From positions 1-64,000 of the forward strand of contig NZ_JBHRSA010000034.1 in assembly GCF_042643145.1 (NCBI RefSeq): 64,000 bases of DNA, in the 5' to 3' direction. The stretch comes from Virgibacillus_O xinjiangensis. GTDB taxonomy: Bacteria; Bacillota; Bacilli; Bacillales; Amphibacillaceae. Position 1 is the stretch's first letter, and every line of letters starts with the position of its first letter. The notes under the pieces are model-generated. The model saw only the letters and a list, made by a program, of their open reading frames with translations, ran no database searches and was not told where the DNA came from. Below are positions 1 through 8,852 of the stretch, piece after piece. Made by a program: the position numbers and the translations under genes.

Positions 1-65
1 GTATACGGGTCCGTACGTACGGTGGTGTGAGAGGACGGAGGTTAGTCACCTCCTCCTACTCGATT
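1..65 (+). mobile_element. 3' end of a group II (IIC-type) intron, domains V-VI
   Basis: The first 65 bases fold like the end of a bacterial group II intron. Bases 1-23 resemble the domain V hairpin: GTA and TACGGT arms, a CG bulge and a short upper helix. Bases 29-61 form a domain VI hairpin: GAG 29-31 with CTC 59-61, AGGA 32-35 with TCCT 54-57, GGAGGT 37-42 with ACCTCC 48-53, loop TAGTC. A58 is left bulged, as the branch-point adenosine should be. The 3' splice site is expected about seven bases later, near 65. The rest of the intron, including any reverse transcriptase, lies left of the window. Fold and wording resemble group IIC introns such as that of Oceanobacillus iheyensis; the class is recalled, not searched. 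Confidence 0.8.
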
Positions 66-481
66 TAATTGCAAGCCGAAAAAACTAATACAGCTTGTCC
101 GTTCTTTTTGTTGAGACAATGAAATCAAATTAGTTATCAATAATACAGAAATGAAACAGATCTCCCTTTATACTATAACAGCATGACTTTTAAAATTGGG
201 GGAGTCCCACAGGTGTTATATAAAAATAAAAAATAATTTTGTGGGCAAAACCATTGACCCTACCTTCCTGTTTAAGCTAATATGAAGGCAGATTAAAAAT
301 TGTACCAGTAAACATGCACTGAATTTATGTAACAGTTATGCAGTAACGTTGGATTAGTGATTAATGGATAACAAAACAGGGTACATGCTTTAGAGGAAAT
401 AGGTACGATTTTTTTCTGATTTGGGAAGGATAGTAAAGATAATAATATTAATGGATATAAGAAAGGAAGAGGTGAACTATT
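66..481 (+). promoter_or_regulatory. pdhA upstream region with candidate promoter
   Basis: No gene is supported in these 416 bases. A candidate sigma-A promoter is TTGACC (254-259) and TAATAT (278-283), spaced 18 bases. That would give a leader of roughly 190 bases before pdhA. A weaker TTGAGA lies at 111-116. The region is AT-rich and I found no riboswitch-like fold. Confidence 0.4.
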
Positions 482-1564
482 TTGAAACACGTACTTGAAA
501 GTGTTGAAAGTCAGTTCGAAATGTTCCAGATTCTTAATGAAAATGGAGAAATAGTAAACCAGGAAGATATGCCAGATCTTTCAGATGATGAATTGAAAGA
601 GCTTATGAGGAGAATGGTTTATACCCGTGTCCTGGACCAGCGTTCCATCGCATTGAACCGCCAAGGACGCCTCGGATTCTATGCCCCTACTGCAGGACAA
701 GAAGCTTCGCAATTGGGAAGCCAGTTTGCATTGGAAAAGGATGATTTCATCCTTCCAGGATATCGCGATGTGCCTCAGTTGATTTGGCAGGGTCTTCCGC
801 TTTATCAGGCTTTCCTATTCTCAAAAGGGCATTTCCACGGCAATCAAATGCCCGAAGGTGTACATGCCTTGAGCCCACAAATCATTATCGGCGCCCAGTA
901 CGTTCAGACAGCCGGTGTAGCACTTGGAATTAAAAAACGCGGCAAAAAGGCTGTTGCAGTAACCTACACTGGTGACGGCGGAACTTCCCAAGGTGACTTC
1001 TACGAAGGTATCAACTTTGCAGGTGCCTATAAAGCTCCGGCCATCTTCTTTGTTCAAAACAACTATTTTGCTATCTCTGTACCTGTGGAAAAACAGACTA
1101 GTGCAAAAACGTTGGCACAGAAATCAGTAGCCGCTGGAATTGAGGGCATTCAGGTAGATGGAATGGACGTGCTCGCAGTATATGCAGTAACTAAAAATGC
1201 ACGCGACCGCGCGATCAACGGGGACGGCCCGATGTTGATTGAAACCCTGACTTACCGTTATGGCCCGCATACCATGTCCGGTGATGACCCTACTCGCTAC
1301 CGTACAGAAGAACTTGATAATGAGTGGGAGAAAAAAGATCCACTTGTACGTTTCCGCACCTTCTTGGAAAACAAGGGACTGTGGTCGGAAGAAGAGGAAA
1401 GCAAAGTAATTGATGAAGCTAAAGATGATATTAAGAAAGCTATCAAAGAAGCGGATCAATATCCAAAACAAAAAGTGACTGATTTCATCTCTAATATGCA
1501 TGAAGAGCTTCCTGTAAATCTTCAGGAACAGATGGAAGAATATAAAGAAAAGGAGTCGAAGTAA
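482..1564 (+). CDS. pdhA: Pyruvate dehydrogenase E1 component, alpha subunit
   Basis: This is the thiamine-diphosphate-binding alpha subunit of the E1 heterotetramer, which decarboxylates pyruvate and passes the acetyl group to the lipoyl domain of E2. At 360 aa it has the family length. The ThDP motif runs from GDGG at residues 164-167 to NN at 193-194, and the conserved YRYGPHTMSGDDP loop is at about 258-270. The start is TTG, preceded by GAAGAGGTGAAC. It is first in pdhABCD, four bases ahead of pdhB. The order with pdhB, pdhC and pdhD matches other Bacillaceae; a branched-chain 2-oxoacid substrate is less likely because the bkd operon has other neighbours. Confidence 0.96.
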   Translation: MKHVLESVESQFEMFQILNENGEIVNQEDMPDLSDDELKELMRRMVYTRVLDQRSIALNRQGRLGFYAPTAGQEASQLGSQFALEKDDFILPGYRDVPQLIWQGLPLYQAFLFSKGHFHGNQMPEGVHALSPQIIIGAQYVQTAGVALGIKKRGKKAVAVTYTGDGGTSQGDFYEGINFAGAYKAPAIFFVQNNYFAISVPVEKQTSAKTLAQKSVAAGIEGIQVDGMDVLAVYAVTKNARDRAINGDGPMLIETLTYRYGPHTMSGDDPTRYRTEELDNEWEKKDPLVRFRTFLENKGLWSEEEESKVIDEAKDDIKKAIKEADQYPKQKVTDFISNMHEELPVNLQEQMEEYKEKESK

Positions 1565-1567
1565 ATC

Positions 1568-2545
1568 ATGGCACAAATGACAATGATTCAAGCAATCACT
1601 GATGCAATGCGCACAGAACTTAAAAATGATGAGAATGTGCTGGTATTCGGTGAAGATGTCGGTCAGAATGGCGGTGTATTCCGTGCAACTGAAGGGTTGC
1701 AGGATGAATTCGGGGAAGATCGCGTTTTCGACACGCCGCTTGCGGAGTCAGGAATCGGCGGTTTATCCATCGGTCTTGCCACGCAAGGTTTCCGTCCAGT
1801 TCCGGAAATTCAATTCTTCGGCTTTGTATATGAAGTAATGGACTCTATCAATGGACAAATGGCCCGTATGCGATATCGTACAGGTGGCGCCTATAACATG
1901 CCGATCACTGTACGTGCACCATTCGGAGGCGGTGTTCATACTCCTGAACTCCATGCAGACTCATTAGAAGGCCTGATTGCACAACAGCCGGGAATCCGTG
2001 TGGTAATTCCGTCTACCCCTTATGAAGCAAAAGGGTTGCTGATCTCTTCCATCCGCAATAATGATCCAGTGGTATTCCTGGAGCACATGAAATTGTACCG
2101 TTCTTTCCGTGGTGAAGTTCCAGAAGAAGGGTACACGGTTGAGTTGGACAAAGCAGATGTAAAAAGGGAAGGTACTGATGTGACATTGATTGCTTATGGC
2201 GCTATGGTCCACACCTCTCTAAAAGCTGCAGAAGAACTTGAAAAAGATGGTATCAGTGCGGAAGTAATCGATTTGAGGACAGTATCTCCGATTGATGTCG
2301 ATACTATTGTGGAATCAGTGAAAAAGACGAACCGTGTGGTGATGGTACAGGAGGCGCAACGCCAGGCTGGTGTCGGATCCAGAGTCATCTCTGAGATTCA
2401 GGAGAGAGCTATCCTTCATTTAGAAGCTCCTATTCTGCGCGTCACTGCACCAGATACAGTTTATGCATTCTCTGATGCTGAAGAAGTATGGCTGCCTAAT
2501 CATAACGACGTCATTGAAAAAGTCAACAGTGTAATGAATTTCTAA
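1568..2545 (+). CDS. pdhB: Pyruvate dehydrogenase E1 component, beta subunit
   Basis: This transketolase-like subunit pairs with PdhA to complete the E1 active site. The 325-aa protein begins MAQMTMIQAITDAM and carries FGEDVG, the FDTPLAE segment, and a C-terminal transketolase domain with VVMVQEAQRQAG and the ending TVYAFSDAEEVWLPN. ATG start. It follows pdhA by three bases, so translation is probably coupled, and precedes pdhC by 23 bases. Confidence 0.96.
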   Translation: MAQMTMIQAITDAMRTELKNDENVLVFGEDVGQNGGVFRATEGLQDEFGEDRVFDTPLAESGIGGLSIGLATQGFRPVPEIQFFGFVYEVMDSINGQMARMRYRTGGAYNMPITVRAPFGGGVHTPELHADSLEGLIAQQPGIRVVIPSTPYEAKGLLISSIRNNDPVVFLEHMKLYRSFRGEVPEEGYTVELDKADVKREGTDVTLIAYGAMVHTSLKAAEELEKDGISAEVIDLRTVSPIDVDTIVESVKKTNRVVMVQEAQRQAGVGSRVISEIQERAILHLEAPILRVTAPDTVYAFSDAEEVWLPNHNDVIEKVNSVMNF

Positions 2546-2568
2546 AAAAATGATCGGAGGTCATAACA

Positions 2569-3846
2569 ATGGCATATGAATTCAAACTACCTGATATTGG
2601 TGAAGGTATACACGAAGGTGAAATTGTAAAGTGGTTCGTCAAAGAAGGCGACACCGTTACGGATGAGGATGTTCTTTGCGAAGTTCAAAACGATAAATCG
2701 GTTGTTGAGATCCCTTCTCCGGTAGATGGCACCGTTAAAAAAATCTTCGTGGAAGAAGGTTCAGTTGCAGTAGTGGGAGATACCCTTGTTACGTTCGATG
2801 CAGAAGGGTACGAAGATGATGGTGCTTCCCAAGAAGAAGATAAAGAAGAGGCAACGGAAACTGATTCCAAAGAGGAAAAGGCGGAGAAAGAAGAATCCGT
2901 ACCAGCAGCAGACTCTGGTGATAATGAAGGGAAACGCGTCATCGCCATGCCTTCTGTAAGGAAGTATGCACGTGATAATGACGTCAAGATCAGTGAAGTG
3001 AACGGCTCTGGTAAAAACGGACGTGTGCTGAAAGAGGACATCGACAATTACTTGAACGGTGACCAAGCAACAGAAGCAGCTTCCAATGAAGAAACAGAAG
3101 AAAAACAAGCTCCACAAACAAGCGCACCAGCAGCAGGGGAAGAATTCCCTGAAACTCGCGAAAAAATGAGCGGTATCCGGAAATCCATCGCCAATGCTAT
3201 GGTCAATTCCAAAACAAAAGCACCTCATGTAACATTGATGGATGAAGTGGACGTTACAGAGCTTGTAGCACACCGTAAGAAGTTTAAAGCAGTGGCTGCC
3301 GAGCAGGATATCAAGTTGACATACCTGCCATATGTCGCCAAAGCTCTCGTATCTGCTTCCAAGAAATTCCCGATCATCAATGCCATGATCGATGAGAATA
3401 CAGACGAGATTGTCCACAAGCATTACTACAATATTGGTATTGCTGCCGACACAGATAAAGGTCTGCTTGTACCAGTGGTGAAGAACGCCGATCGCAAGTC
3501 TATCTTCGGCATTTCTCAAGAAATCAATGAATTGGCAGAAAAAGCGAGAAGTGGTAAACTATCACCAGACGAGATGAAAGGTGCTTCCAACACCATCACT
3601 AATATAGGTTCTGCTGGCGGGCAATGGTTTACTCCGGTACTGAATTATCCGGAAGCTGTCATTCTTGGCATCGGCCGTATCGCTGAAAAGCCGGTTGTCC
3701 GTGATGGAGAAGTAGTTATCGCACCAGTACTCGCAGTATCCTTGAGCTTTGATCATCGTATTGTTGATGGAGCTACTGCACAAATGGCTCTCAATCAGAT
3801 CAAGCGGTTACTAAGTGATCCACAACTAATTATGATGGAGGCGTAA
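2569..3846 (+). CDS. pdhC: Dihydrolipoyl acetyltransferase (E2) of pyruvate dehydrogenase
   Basis: E2 forms the core of the complex and moves acetyl groups to coenzyme A. Domains in order: one lipoyl domain with the acceptor Lys43 in NDKSVVE; a Glu-rich linker of about residues 85-125; a peripheral-subunit-binding domain at about 128-165 (AMPSVRKYARDN through GRVLKEDIDNYL); a second linker; and the catalytic domain ending in FDHRIVDG, with His396 and Asp400. At 425 aa with a single lipoyl domain it matches the Bacillus type. The linkers are highly acidic, consistent with a halotolerant host. RBS GATCGGAGGTCATAAC precedes the ATG. Confidence 0.96.
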   Translation: MAYEFKLPDIGEGIHEGEIVKWFVKEGDTVTDEDVLCEVQNDKSVVEIPSPVDGTVKKIFVEEGSVAVVGDTLVTFDAEGYEDDGASQEEDKEEATETDSKEEKAEKEESVPAADSGDNEGKRVIAMPSVRKYARDNDVKISEVNGSGKNGRVLKEDIDNYLNGDQATEAASNEETEEKQAPQTSAPAAGEEFPETREKMSGIRKSIANAMVNSKTKAPHVTLMDEVDVTELVAHRKKFKAVAAEQDIKLTYLPYVAKALVSASKKFPIINAMIDENTDEIVHKHYYNIGIAADTDKGLLVPVVKNADRKSIFGISQEINELAEKARSGKLSPDEMKGASNTITNIGSAGGQWFTPVLNYPEAVILGIGRIAEKPVVRDGEVVIAPVLAVSLSFDHRIVDGATAQMALNQIKRLLSDPQLIMMEA

Positions 3847-3850
3847 TATT

Positions 3851-5257
3851 ATGGTAGTAGGAGATTTCCCAACTGAGGTAGATACACTGGTAGTAGGCGC
3901 GGGACCAGGCGGTTATGTTGCCGCTATCCGTGCCGCCCAATTAGGGCAAAAAGTGACAATTGTTGACAAAGGTGCTCTTGGGGGAGTTTGTCTTAATGTG
4001 GGATGTATCCCTTCTAAAGCATTAATCCAAGCTGGCCATTTAACAGAACATGCACACGGCAATGAAGAACTTGGCATTACTACAGAAAACGTGTCGGTTG
4101 ATTTCTCCAAAGTCCAAGAGTGGAAGGGCAGTGTTGTTAATAAGCTGACTTCCGGAGTCGAAGGACTTTTGAAAGGGAATAAGGTTGATATTGTAAAAGG
4201 TGAAGTATACTTCGTCGATAATAAGACAGTTAAGATAATGGATGAGAAAAACTCTCAAACCTATAAATTCAATAACTGCATTATTGCTACAGGCTCATCA
4301 CCAATCGAGATCCCGACCTTCAAATTTTCCGATCGTGTTCTTGATTCCACTGGTGCTTTGAACCTGAAAGAAATCCCTAAGAAGCTGGTAGTCATCGGCG
4401 GGGGATACGTTGGTACAGAGCTTGGCTCTGCCTATGCAAACTTCGGAACTGAGGTTACGATTCTGGAAGGAGCAAAAGACATCCTTGGCGGTTTCGAGAA
4501 GCAAATGACCCAGTTAGTCAAAAAACGTCTTAAGAATAAAGGCGCCAGCATTATCACTGAAGCCATGGCTAAAGGTGTAGAAGAATCTGATGATGGTGTG
4601 AAAGTTTCTTATGAAGCAAATGGTAAAGAAGAAACCATCGAAGCTGATTATGTACTTGTGACAGTAGGCCGTCGTCCTAACACAGATGAAATAGGACTTG
4701 AACAAGCTGGTGTAGAAATGGACGATAAAGGTCTAGTCAAAGTCGACAAACAGGGCCGTACAAGCCAGGATGGCATCTATGCTATTGGCGACATCGTAGA
4801 AGGTGCTCCACTTGCTCATAAAGCTTCCTACGAAGGAAAAGTAGCAGCAGAAGCAATTAGTGGTGAAAAGGCTGAAATTGATTACCTGGGTATGCCTTTG
4901 GTAGCATTTACTGATCCTGAGCTCGCCTCTGTAGGATATACGGAAAGTGAAGCAAAAGAAGCAGGATATGATGTAAAAGCATCTAAGTTCCCATTCGCAG
5001 CCAATGGCCGTGCACTGTCTCTCAATAATAGTGACGGATTCATGAAATTGATTACCCGTAAAGATGATGGTCTGGTTATCGGCGCACAAATCGCTGGACC
5101 TAATGCAAGTGACATGATTTCTGAACTAGGACTTGCCATTGAAGCAGGTATGACTGCAGAAGATATCGCTTTGACCATTCATGCCCATCCAACCTTGGGA
5201 GAGATTACAATGGAAGCAGCAGAAGTGGCTATGGGCACTCCTATCCACATGCTGTAA
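3851..5257 (+). CDS. pdhD: Dihydrolipoamide dehydrogenase (E3)
   Basis: This FAD enzyme reoxidises dihydrolipoamide with NAD+ for pyruvate dehydrogenase, and usually also for other 2-oxoacid complexes. The 468-aa protein has the FAD motif GAGPGG at 16-21, the redox disulfide CLNVGC (Cys47 and Cys52), the NAD-binding GGGYVGTE, the second FAD motif AIGDI, and the catalytic HAHPTLGE near residue 446. It starts four bases after pdhC and ends the operon at a strong terminator. Confidence 0.96.
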   Translation: MVVGDFPTEVDTLVVGAGPGGYVAAIRAAQLGQKVTIVDKGALGGVCLNVGCIPSKALIQAGHLTEHAHGNEELGITTENVSVDFSKVQEWKGSVVNKLTSGVEGLLKGNKVDIVKGEVYFVDNKTVKIMDEKNSQTYKFNNCIIATGSSPIEIPTFKFSDRVLDSTGALNLKEIPKKLVVIGGGYVGTELGSAYANFGTEVTILEGAKDILGGFEKQMTQLVKKRLKNKGASIITEAMAKGVEESDDGVKVSYEANGKEETIEADYVLVTVGRRPNTDEIGLEQAGVEMDDKGLVKVDKQGRTSQDGIYAIGDIVEGAPLAHKASYEGKVAAEAISGEKAEIDYLGMPLVAFTDPELASVGYTESEAKEAGYDVKASKFPFAANGRALSLNNSDGFMKLITRKDDGLVIGAQIAGPNASDMISELGLAIEAGMTAEDIALTIHAHPTLGEITMEAAEVAMGTPIHML

Positions 5258-5280
5258 GTCACCAATACAGAGGTTTAAAC

Positions 5281-5316
5281 CAAAACCCCACGGAGGATAT
5301 CCTCCGTGGGGTTTTG
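5281..5316 (+). terminator. Rho-independent terminator of pdhABCD
   Basis: A near-perfect palindrome, CAAAACCCCACGGAGG with its complement around a GATATC centre, starts 24 bases after the pdhD stop. The 3' arm ends in GGGGTTTTG. Confidence 0.85.
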
Positions 5317-5398
5317 GTGATTGCAGTTTTTATTACACCCTAAACAGAAGCGTGAAACAAGTGCAGGACTTTCACACAAGGTTCACAAAGTAAAGCTG

Positions 5399-5449
5399 AA
5401 AGGGGAAGACGCAGAGCCCATACAATTCCGCGTCTTCCCCTTTTACATT
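5399..5449. terminator. Second terminator, probably for the convergent lipoprotein gene
   Basis: The arms AAAGGGGAAGACGC (5399-5412) and GCGTCTTCCCCTTT (5430-5443) form a 14-bp stem with T-rich sequence on the plus side. It can back up the pdhD terminator. It lies 69 bases beyond the stop of the minus-strand gene at 5512. Confidence 0.75.
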
Positions 5450-5511
5450 TTTATTGTTACATGCCACACTTGAACCCTGTCGAGAACAGCCTAGAAAGAA
5501 ATAAGATTAAA

Positions 5512-5913
5512 TCACTTCAATAAACTTTCCAGTTGGTTCAGTATCTTCTGTTTGGGTTGATCTCCATTCAGATGCTTGATAGGGTCACCATTCTTCAGAA
5601 TCACCAGATTGGGGCCTTCAGCAGAATTCTCGCCAGTCAATTCATTCATATTTTTTGTAACAGCTTGCATGTCCGCAAATTCTTCAGGATATTTCGCTTT
5701 GACATCAATGATGGCGTCTTTATACTTATCTTCCAATGCTGTATCCTCTTCACTGTTCGTGTAGAATAAGACTTCATAATCCGAGGGCTGAAAAGAAACT
5801 ACTTCTACTGCAGCTGAAGGGCTTTGACAGCCGGCTGCTGATAAAATAAGTAGGGGGATGACTGTAATGAAGAGTAATCTTCTGATCCTGCTCACCTTCC
5901 TTAATGGAATCAT
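5512..5913 (-). CDS. slp: Small lipoprotein with thioredoxin-like C-terminus (Slp position)
   Basis: A 133-aa protein with a lipoprotein signal peptide (RRLLFITVIPLLILSAAGC; the Cys would be lipidated), so it should sit on the outer face of the membrane. The rest resembles a thioredoxin fold in outline, ending LVILKNGDPIKHLNG with a final helix, but there is no CxxC. It faces pdhD tail to tail, the place held in B. subtilis by slp, the small peptidoglycan-associated lipoprotein; the symbol rests on position and size. The start is uncertain: ATG at 5913 lacks a good RBS, and GTG at 5895 has AAGGAAG directly before it. The frame stays open upstream to 6261 inside the BCCT gene, which I read as shadow. 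Confidence 0.7.
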   Translation of the reverse strand: MIPLRKVSRIRRLLFITVIPLLILSAAGCQSPSAAVEVVSFQPSDYEVLFYTNSEEDTALEDKYKDAIIDVKAKYPEEFADMQAVTKNMNELTGENSAEGPNLVILKNGDPIKHLNGDQPKQKILNQLESLLK

Positions 5914-6035
5914 TGATAGCGAAGCCTGTTGTAACTTAGTATTTATTGTATCAAATATAACCACCGAATATGGCGATGTTACCAAACTGTTATATAACTG
6001 AAAAGAATGATGTCGAAAGATAACAAAGGAACATA

Positions 6036-6065
6036 TAAAAAACAGGCTGGAATTCACCAGCCTGT
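6036..6065 (-). terminator. Terminator of the BCCT transporter gene
   Basis: Read on the minus strand, ACAGGCTGG and CCAGCCTGT pair around a six-base loop, followed by six T. It begins seven bases after the BCCT stop codon. Confidence 0.85.
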
Positions 6066-6071
6066 CTATTC

Positions 6072-7622
6072 TCAGTCTCTTCTTCTCTTTTTCATATCGA
6101 TCGCCGCCTTTTCCTCTCGAAGTGCTTTGACCAGAGAGAATACGATCAAAATCATGATGATGGCGAATGGGAAAGCCGCGATAATCGATGCTGTCTGCAG
6201 TGCTGCAAGTCCTCCTTGCCAAAGTAATACTGCAGCTGCACCGGATTGGATGATTCCCCACACAAATTTTACGGTTCTAGGTGGGTACAGACTACCACCA
6301 GTTGTTTGCATCCCTAATACGAATGTAGCCGAATCTGCCGATGTGATGAAAAAGGTGGAGATCAGTAAAATCGCAATAACGGATAGGAAAGTGCCCATAG
6401 GGATGTGCTCGAGAACGGAGAATAATGCAACTTCTTCACCCATCTCATTTATGCCTGACATGATGTCTACCCCTTGGAAATATTCAAGTCCGATAGCTGT
6501 ACCACCAAAGACTGAAAACCACAATCCACCGAATATGGTAGGTACAAGCAGTACTCCGAGAACAAACTCACGAATGGTACGTCCTCTGGATACCCTCGCG
6601 ATAAAAGTCCCTACAAATGGAGCCCAGGCGATCCACCATGCCCAGTAGAAGATCGTCCAACCGTTGATCCATGCTGCATTTTCATCATTGAACGGTGTCA
6701 TTCGGAAACTCATTTCCGGCAAGTTTTGTATATAGCCGCCGAATGTATTTGTAAACAATGTCATAATAAAGTTGGTCGGTCCTGCAAACAGGAAGAATAG
6801 CATCAATGCAATGGCCAATACCAAGTTGGTATTACTCAAGTATTTGATTCCTCTGTTCAGCCCTGTCATCGCCGAAGCCATGAACAATACCGTAACAATC
6901 GCTATAATGATGAGCTGTAATGCTACCGTGGAATCAATTCCGAATAAGTAGGAAATCCCTCCGCTGATTTGAATAGCTCCAAATCCTAAAGAAGTCGCTA
7001 CGCCAAAGATGGTGGCAAATACTACGATAAAATCAACTAATGTTCCCAATGGACCCTTTGCTTTCTCTCCAAACAATGGTTCCAAGATAGAACTTACCAA
7101 CCCGGCTGATTGTTTACGGAATTTAAAGTAAGCTAGTGCCAGGGCGAGTGTGGCGTAAATGGCCCAAGGATGCAAACCCCAGTGGAAAAAACTGTACTGA
7201 AGCGCCGTCTTCGCAGCATCATTGGTAAGTGGATCCCCATAAGGTGGAGAATGGAAATGGGAAATGGGTTCAGCTGCACCCCAGAATACAAGACCAATAC
7301 CCATACCGGCACTGAACAACATAGCAAACCATGTCAAATAGGAGTACTCCGGTTTGTCATTAGGTTTCCCTAACTTGATATTTCCATACTTTGAGAAAAT
7401 CAAGTAGATAGCAAAACCTAAAAAGCCAGTAGCAGCAAGCAAGTAAAACCAGCCAAATTGATTTACAATATAATTTTGAATAATAGTCGTTACATTATCA
7501 AGATTACCATTTGGCAGTACGCTTTCAGGGATGATACCCCAAATGATGAATAGAATGGCTACTACCGCCGAAATGTAGAATACGCGTGTAACACCCTTCA
7601 AGTCGATCATCCTTTCTGTCAA
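6072..7622 (-). CDS. BCCT-family osmolyte transporter (glycine betaine/choline type)
   Basis: An integral membrane symporter of about 12 helices. It has the family signatures AGMGIGLVFWGAAEP after helix 3 and WWIAWAPFVGTFIARVSRGRTIREF, the tryptophan-rich helix that binds trimethylammonium substrates in BetP and OpuD. The GMGIG form is typical of Na+-coupled betaine carriers. It probably takes up glycine betaine or a related compatible solute under salt stress; the exact substrate is not readable. The start is uncertain: TTG at 7622 is the longest, ATG at 7610 follows GACAGAAAGG too closely, and TTG at 7601 is best spaced from AAAGGATGA. It is a single gene with its own terminator. Confidence 0.88.
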   Translation of the reverse strand: MTERMIDLKGVTRVFYISAVVAILFIIWGIIPESVLPNGNLDNVTTIIQNYIVNQFGWFYLLAATGFLGFAIYLIFSKYGNIKLGKPNDKPEYSYLTWFAMLFSAGMGIGLVFWGAAEPISHFHSPPYGDPLTNDAAKTALQYSFFHWGLHPWAIYATLALALAYFKFRKQSAGLVSSILEPLFGEKAKGPLGTLVDFIVVFATIFGVATSLGFGAIQISGGISYLFGIDSTVALQLIIIAIVTVLFMASAMTGLNRGIKYLSNTNLVLAIALMLFFLFAGPTNFIMTLFTNTFGGYIQNLPEMSFRMTPFNDENAAWINGWTIFYWAWWIAWAPFVGTFIARVSRGRTIREFVLGVLLVPTIFGGLWFSVFGGTAIGLEYFQGVDIMSGINEMGEEVALFSVLEHIPMGTFLSVIAILLISTFFITSADSATFVLGMQTTGGSLYPPRTVKFVWGIIQSGAAAVLLWQGGLAALQTASIIAAFPFAIIMILIVFSLVKALREEKAAIDMKKRRRD

Positions 7623-7783
7623 TTAATTATAAGGACACAATTATTTAGTAAAACAAAAATCGTCCTGCTTTTCAAGCATTATGTTCATACCCTTACTATT
7701 GCCCAATGGACGATATTCATTCGATGTATGTAAGTTACCCTATCTTCGTGTGACTAAACGTTTAGAAAATTATTCCAGTGGAA

Positions 7784-7814
7784 TTGACCAAATACAGAGA
7801 TCATCCGATATAAT
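7784..7814 (+). promoter_or_regulatory. Candidate promoter for the deacetylase gene
   Basis: TTGACC (7784-7789) and TATAAT (7809-7814) are separated by 19 bases, about 40 bases before the start codon at 7854. The spacer is slightly long for sigma-A. I see no other feature in the 230-base divergent gap. Confidence 0.45.
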
Positions 7815-7853
7815 AGATTAAAACAGTAAACCGGAAGGGGAGGGGACAATCTA

Positions 7854-8711
7854 ATGAAAAGGTTATGGATGTTGTTCCTGCTGACATTACTCCTATTGTC
7901 AGCGTGCAGCAATTCGGAAGAGACAACGGGAAATCAAGAGAATCCGGCCGAAACAGAAACAGACCAGGAAGAAACGGTAGAAAGTGAAGAGGAGAACCCA
8001 GAAGCTGTCAAGGAAGGTGAGGAAGTGGAAGAGAAGGCTCAACCATCTGAACCCCATTATGAAATCAACCGGGATTCATGGTCCCTCACTCCTATGGTGG
8101 AAAGCGCGAATGAAGAGGTAGTGCTTCTCACGATTGATGACGCACCTGATACATACGCAGTGGAGATGGCGAATACGTTAAAAGAAAATAATGCTAAGGC
8201 TATTTTCTTTGTGAATGGTCATTTCTTGGATACGGATGAGGAAAAAGAGATGCTTAAGGAAATTCACGACTTAGGGTTCCCTATTGGAAACCATACATTC
8301 AGTCATGCCAAACTACCAGAGTTGACAAAGGAAGAGCAGCGAGAGGAGATCCTCGAATTAAATGATCATATCGAAGGAATTATTGGGGAAAGACCACGAT
8401 TTTTCCGAGCACCTCATGGAATGAACACTGCCTATGCAAATCAAGTGGCCGAAGAAGAGGGCATGCTGGTGATGAACTGGACCTATGGATATGATTATTT
8501 CGAGCCATATAAGGATGCTGAAAAGCTTGAGCAGGCGATGGTTTCTGGTGAAGGCCCGGAAGTTGATGTTCCGTATTCCCTCTTACAACCTGGTGCTATC
8601 TTATTGATGCATGACAGGGAGTGGACAGCAGAAGCGCTTGCTGATATCGTTGGAGGTCTGAGAGAGGAAGGTTATGAAATAGCCGATCCTGAGGAAGTGA
8701 GTATAGACTAA
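7854..8711 (+). CDS. Polysaccharide deacetylase (NodB-fold) lipoprotein
   Basis: A 285-aa exported lipoprotein with lipobox LLLLSAC in the first 18 residues, a very acidic Glu-rich linker of about 45 residues, then a carbohydrate esterase 4 domain. Seen motifs: LLTIDDAPD (metal and catalytic Asp pair), the zinc-ligand motif HTFSH, FRAPHG, and LMHD near the end. Family members remove acetyl groups from peptidoglycan or other wall glycans. The usual TFDDGP is TIDDAP here, with Gly replaced by Ala. RBS GGAAGGGGAGGGG. Followed by a terminator at 8785-8820. Confidence 0.85.
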   Translation: MKRLWMLFLLTLLLLSACSNSEETTGNQENPAETETDQEETVESEEENPEAVKEGEEVEEKAQPSEPHYEINRDSWSLTPMVESANEEVVLLTIDDAPDTYAVEMANTLKENNAKAIFFVNGHFLDTDEEKEMLKEIHDLGFPIGNHTFSHAKLPELTKEEQREEILELNDHIEGIIGERPRFFRAPHGMNTAYANQVAEEEGMLVMNWTYGYDYFEPYKDAEKLEQAMVSGEGPEVDVPYSLLQPGAILLMHDREWTAEALADIVGGLREEGYEIADPEEVSID

Positions 8712-8784
8712 TACTCCGGCTTAGTTGATTACATGGTTGAAACGAAAATAGTTGAAAATGATATGGCATAAAATCTTTTAATGC

Positions 8785-8820
8785 AGCATACCAGTCAGAT
8801 GACGGGTATGCTTCTTTTGC
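8785..8820 (+). terminator. Terminator after the deacetylase gene
   Basis: AGCATACC (8785-8792) pairs with GGTATGCT (8805-8812), with an inner GTC/GAC pairing, then TCTTTT. Confidence 0.75.
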
Positions 8821-8852
8821 TTGCCCCACCCTTGTACTATGATTTTACCCAG

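Noticed and set aside
66..481. Riboswitch or T-box in the pdhA leader
   Set aside because: No T-box sequence, specifier stem or known aptamer motif was found; only AT-rich sequence and a promoter-like pair.
2761..3519. 252-codon minus-strand open frame in pdhC
   Set aside because: Antisense to the E2 domains; Cys/Phe-rich composition typical of a shadow.
5914..6261. N-terminal extension of the slp-position gene
   Set aside because: It would bury the lipoprotein signal peptide in mid-protein and overlaps the BCCT coding end.
6007..6648. 213-codon plus-strand open frame
   Set aside because: Antisense to the BCCT gene; its composition mirrors the hydrophobic codons of the transporter.
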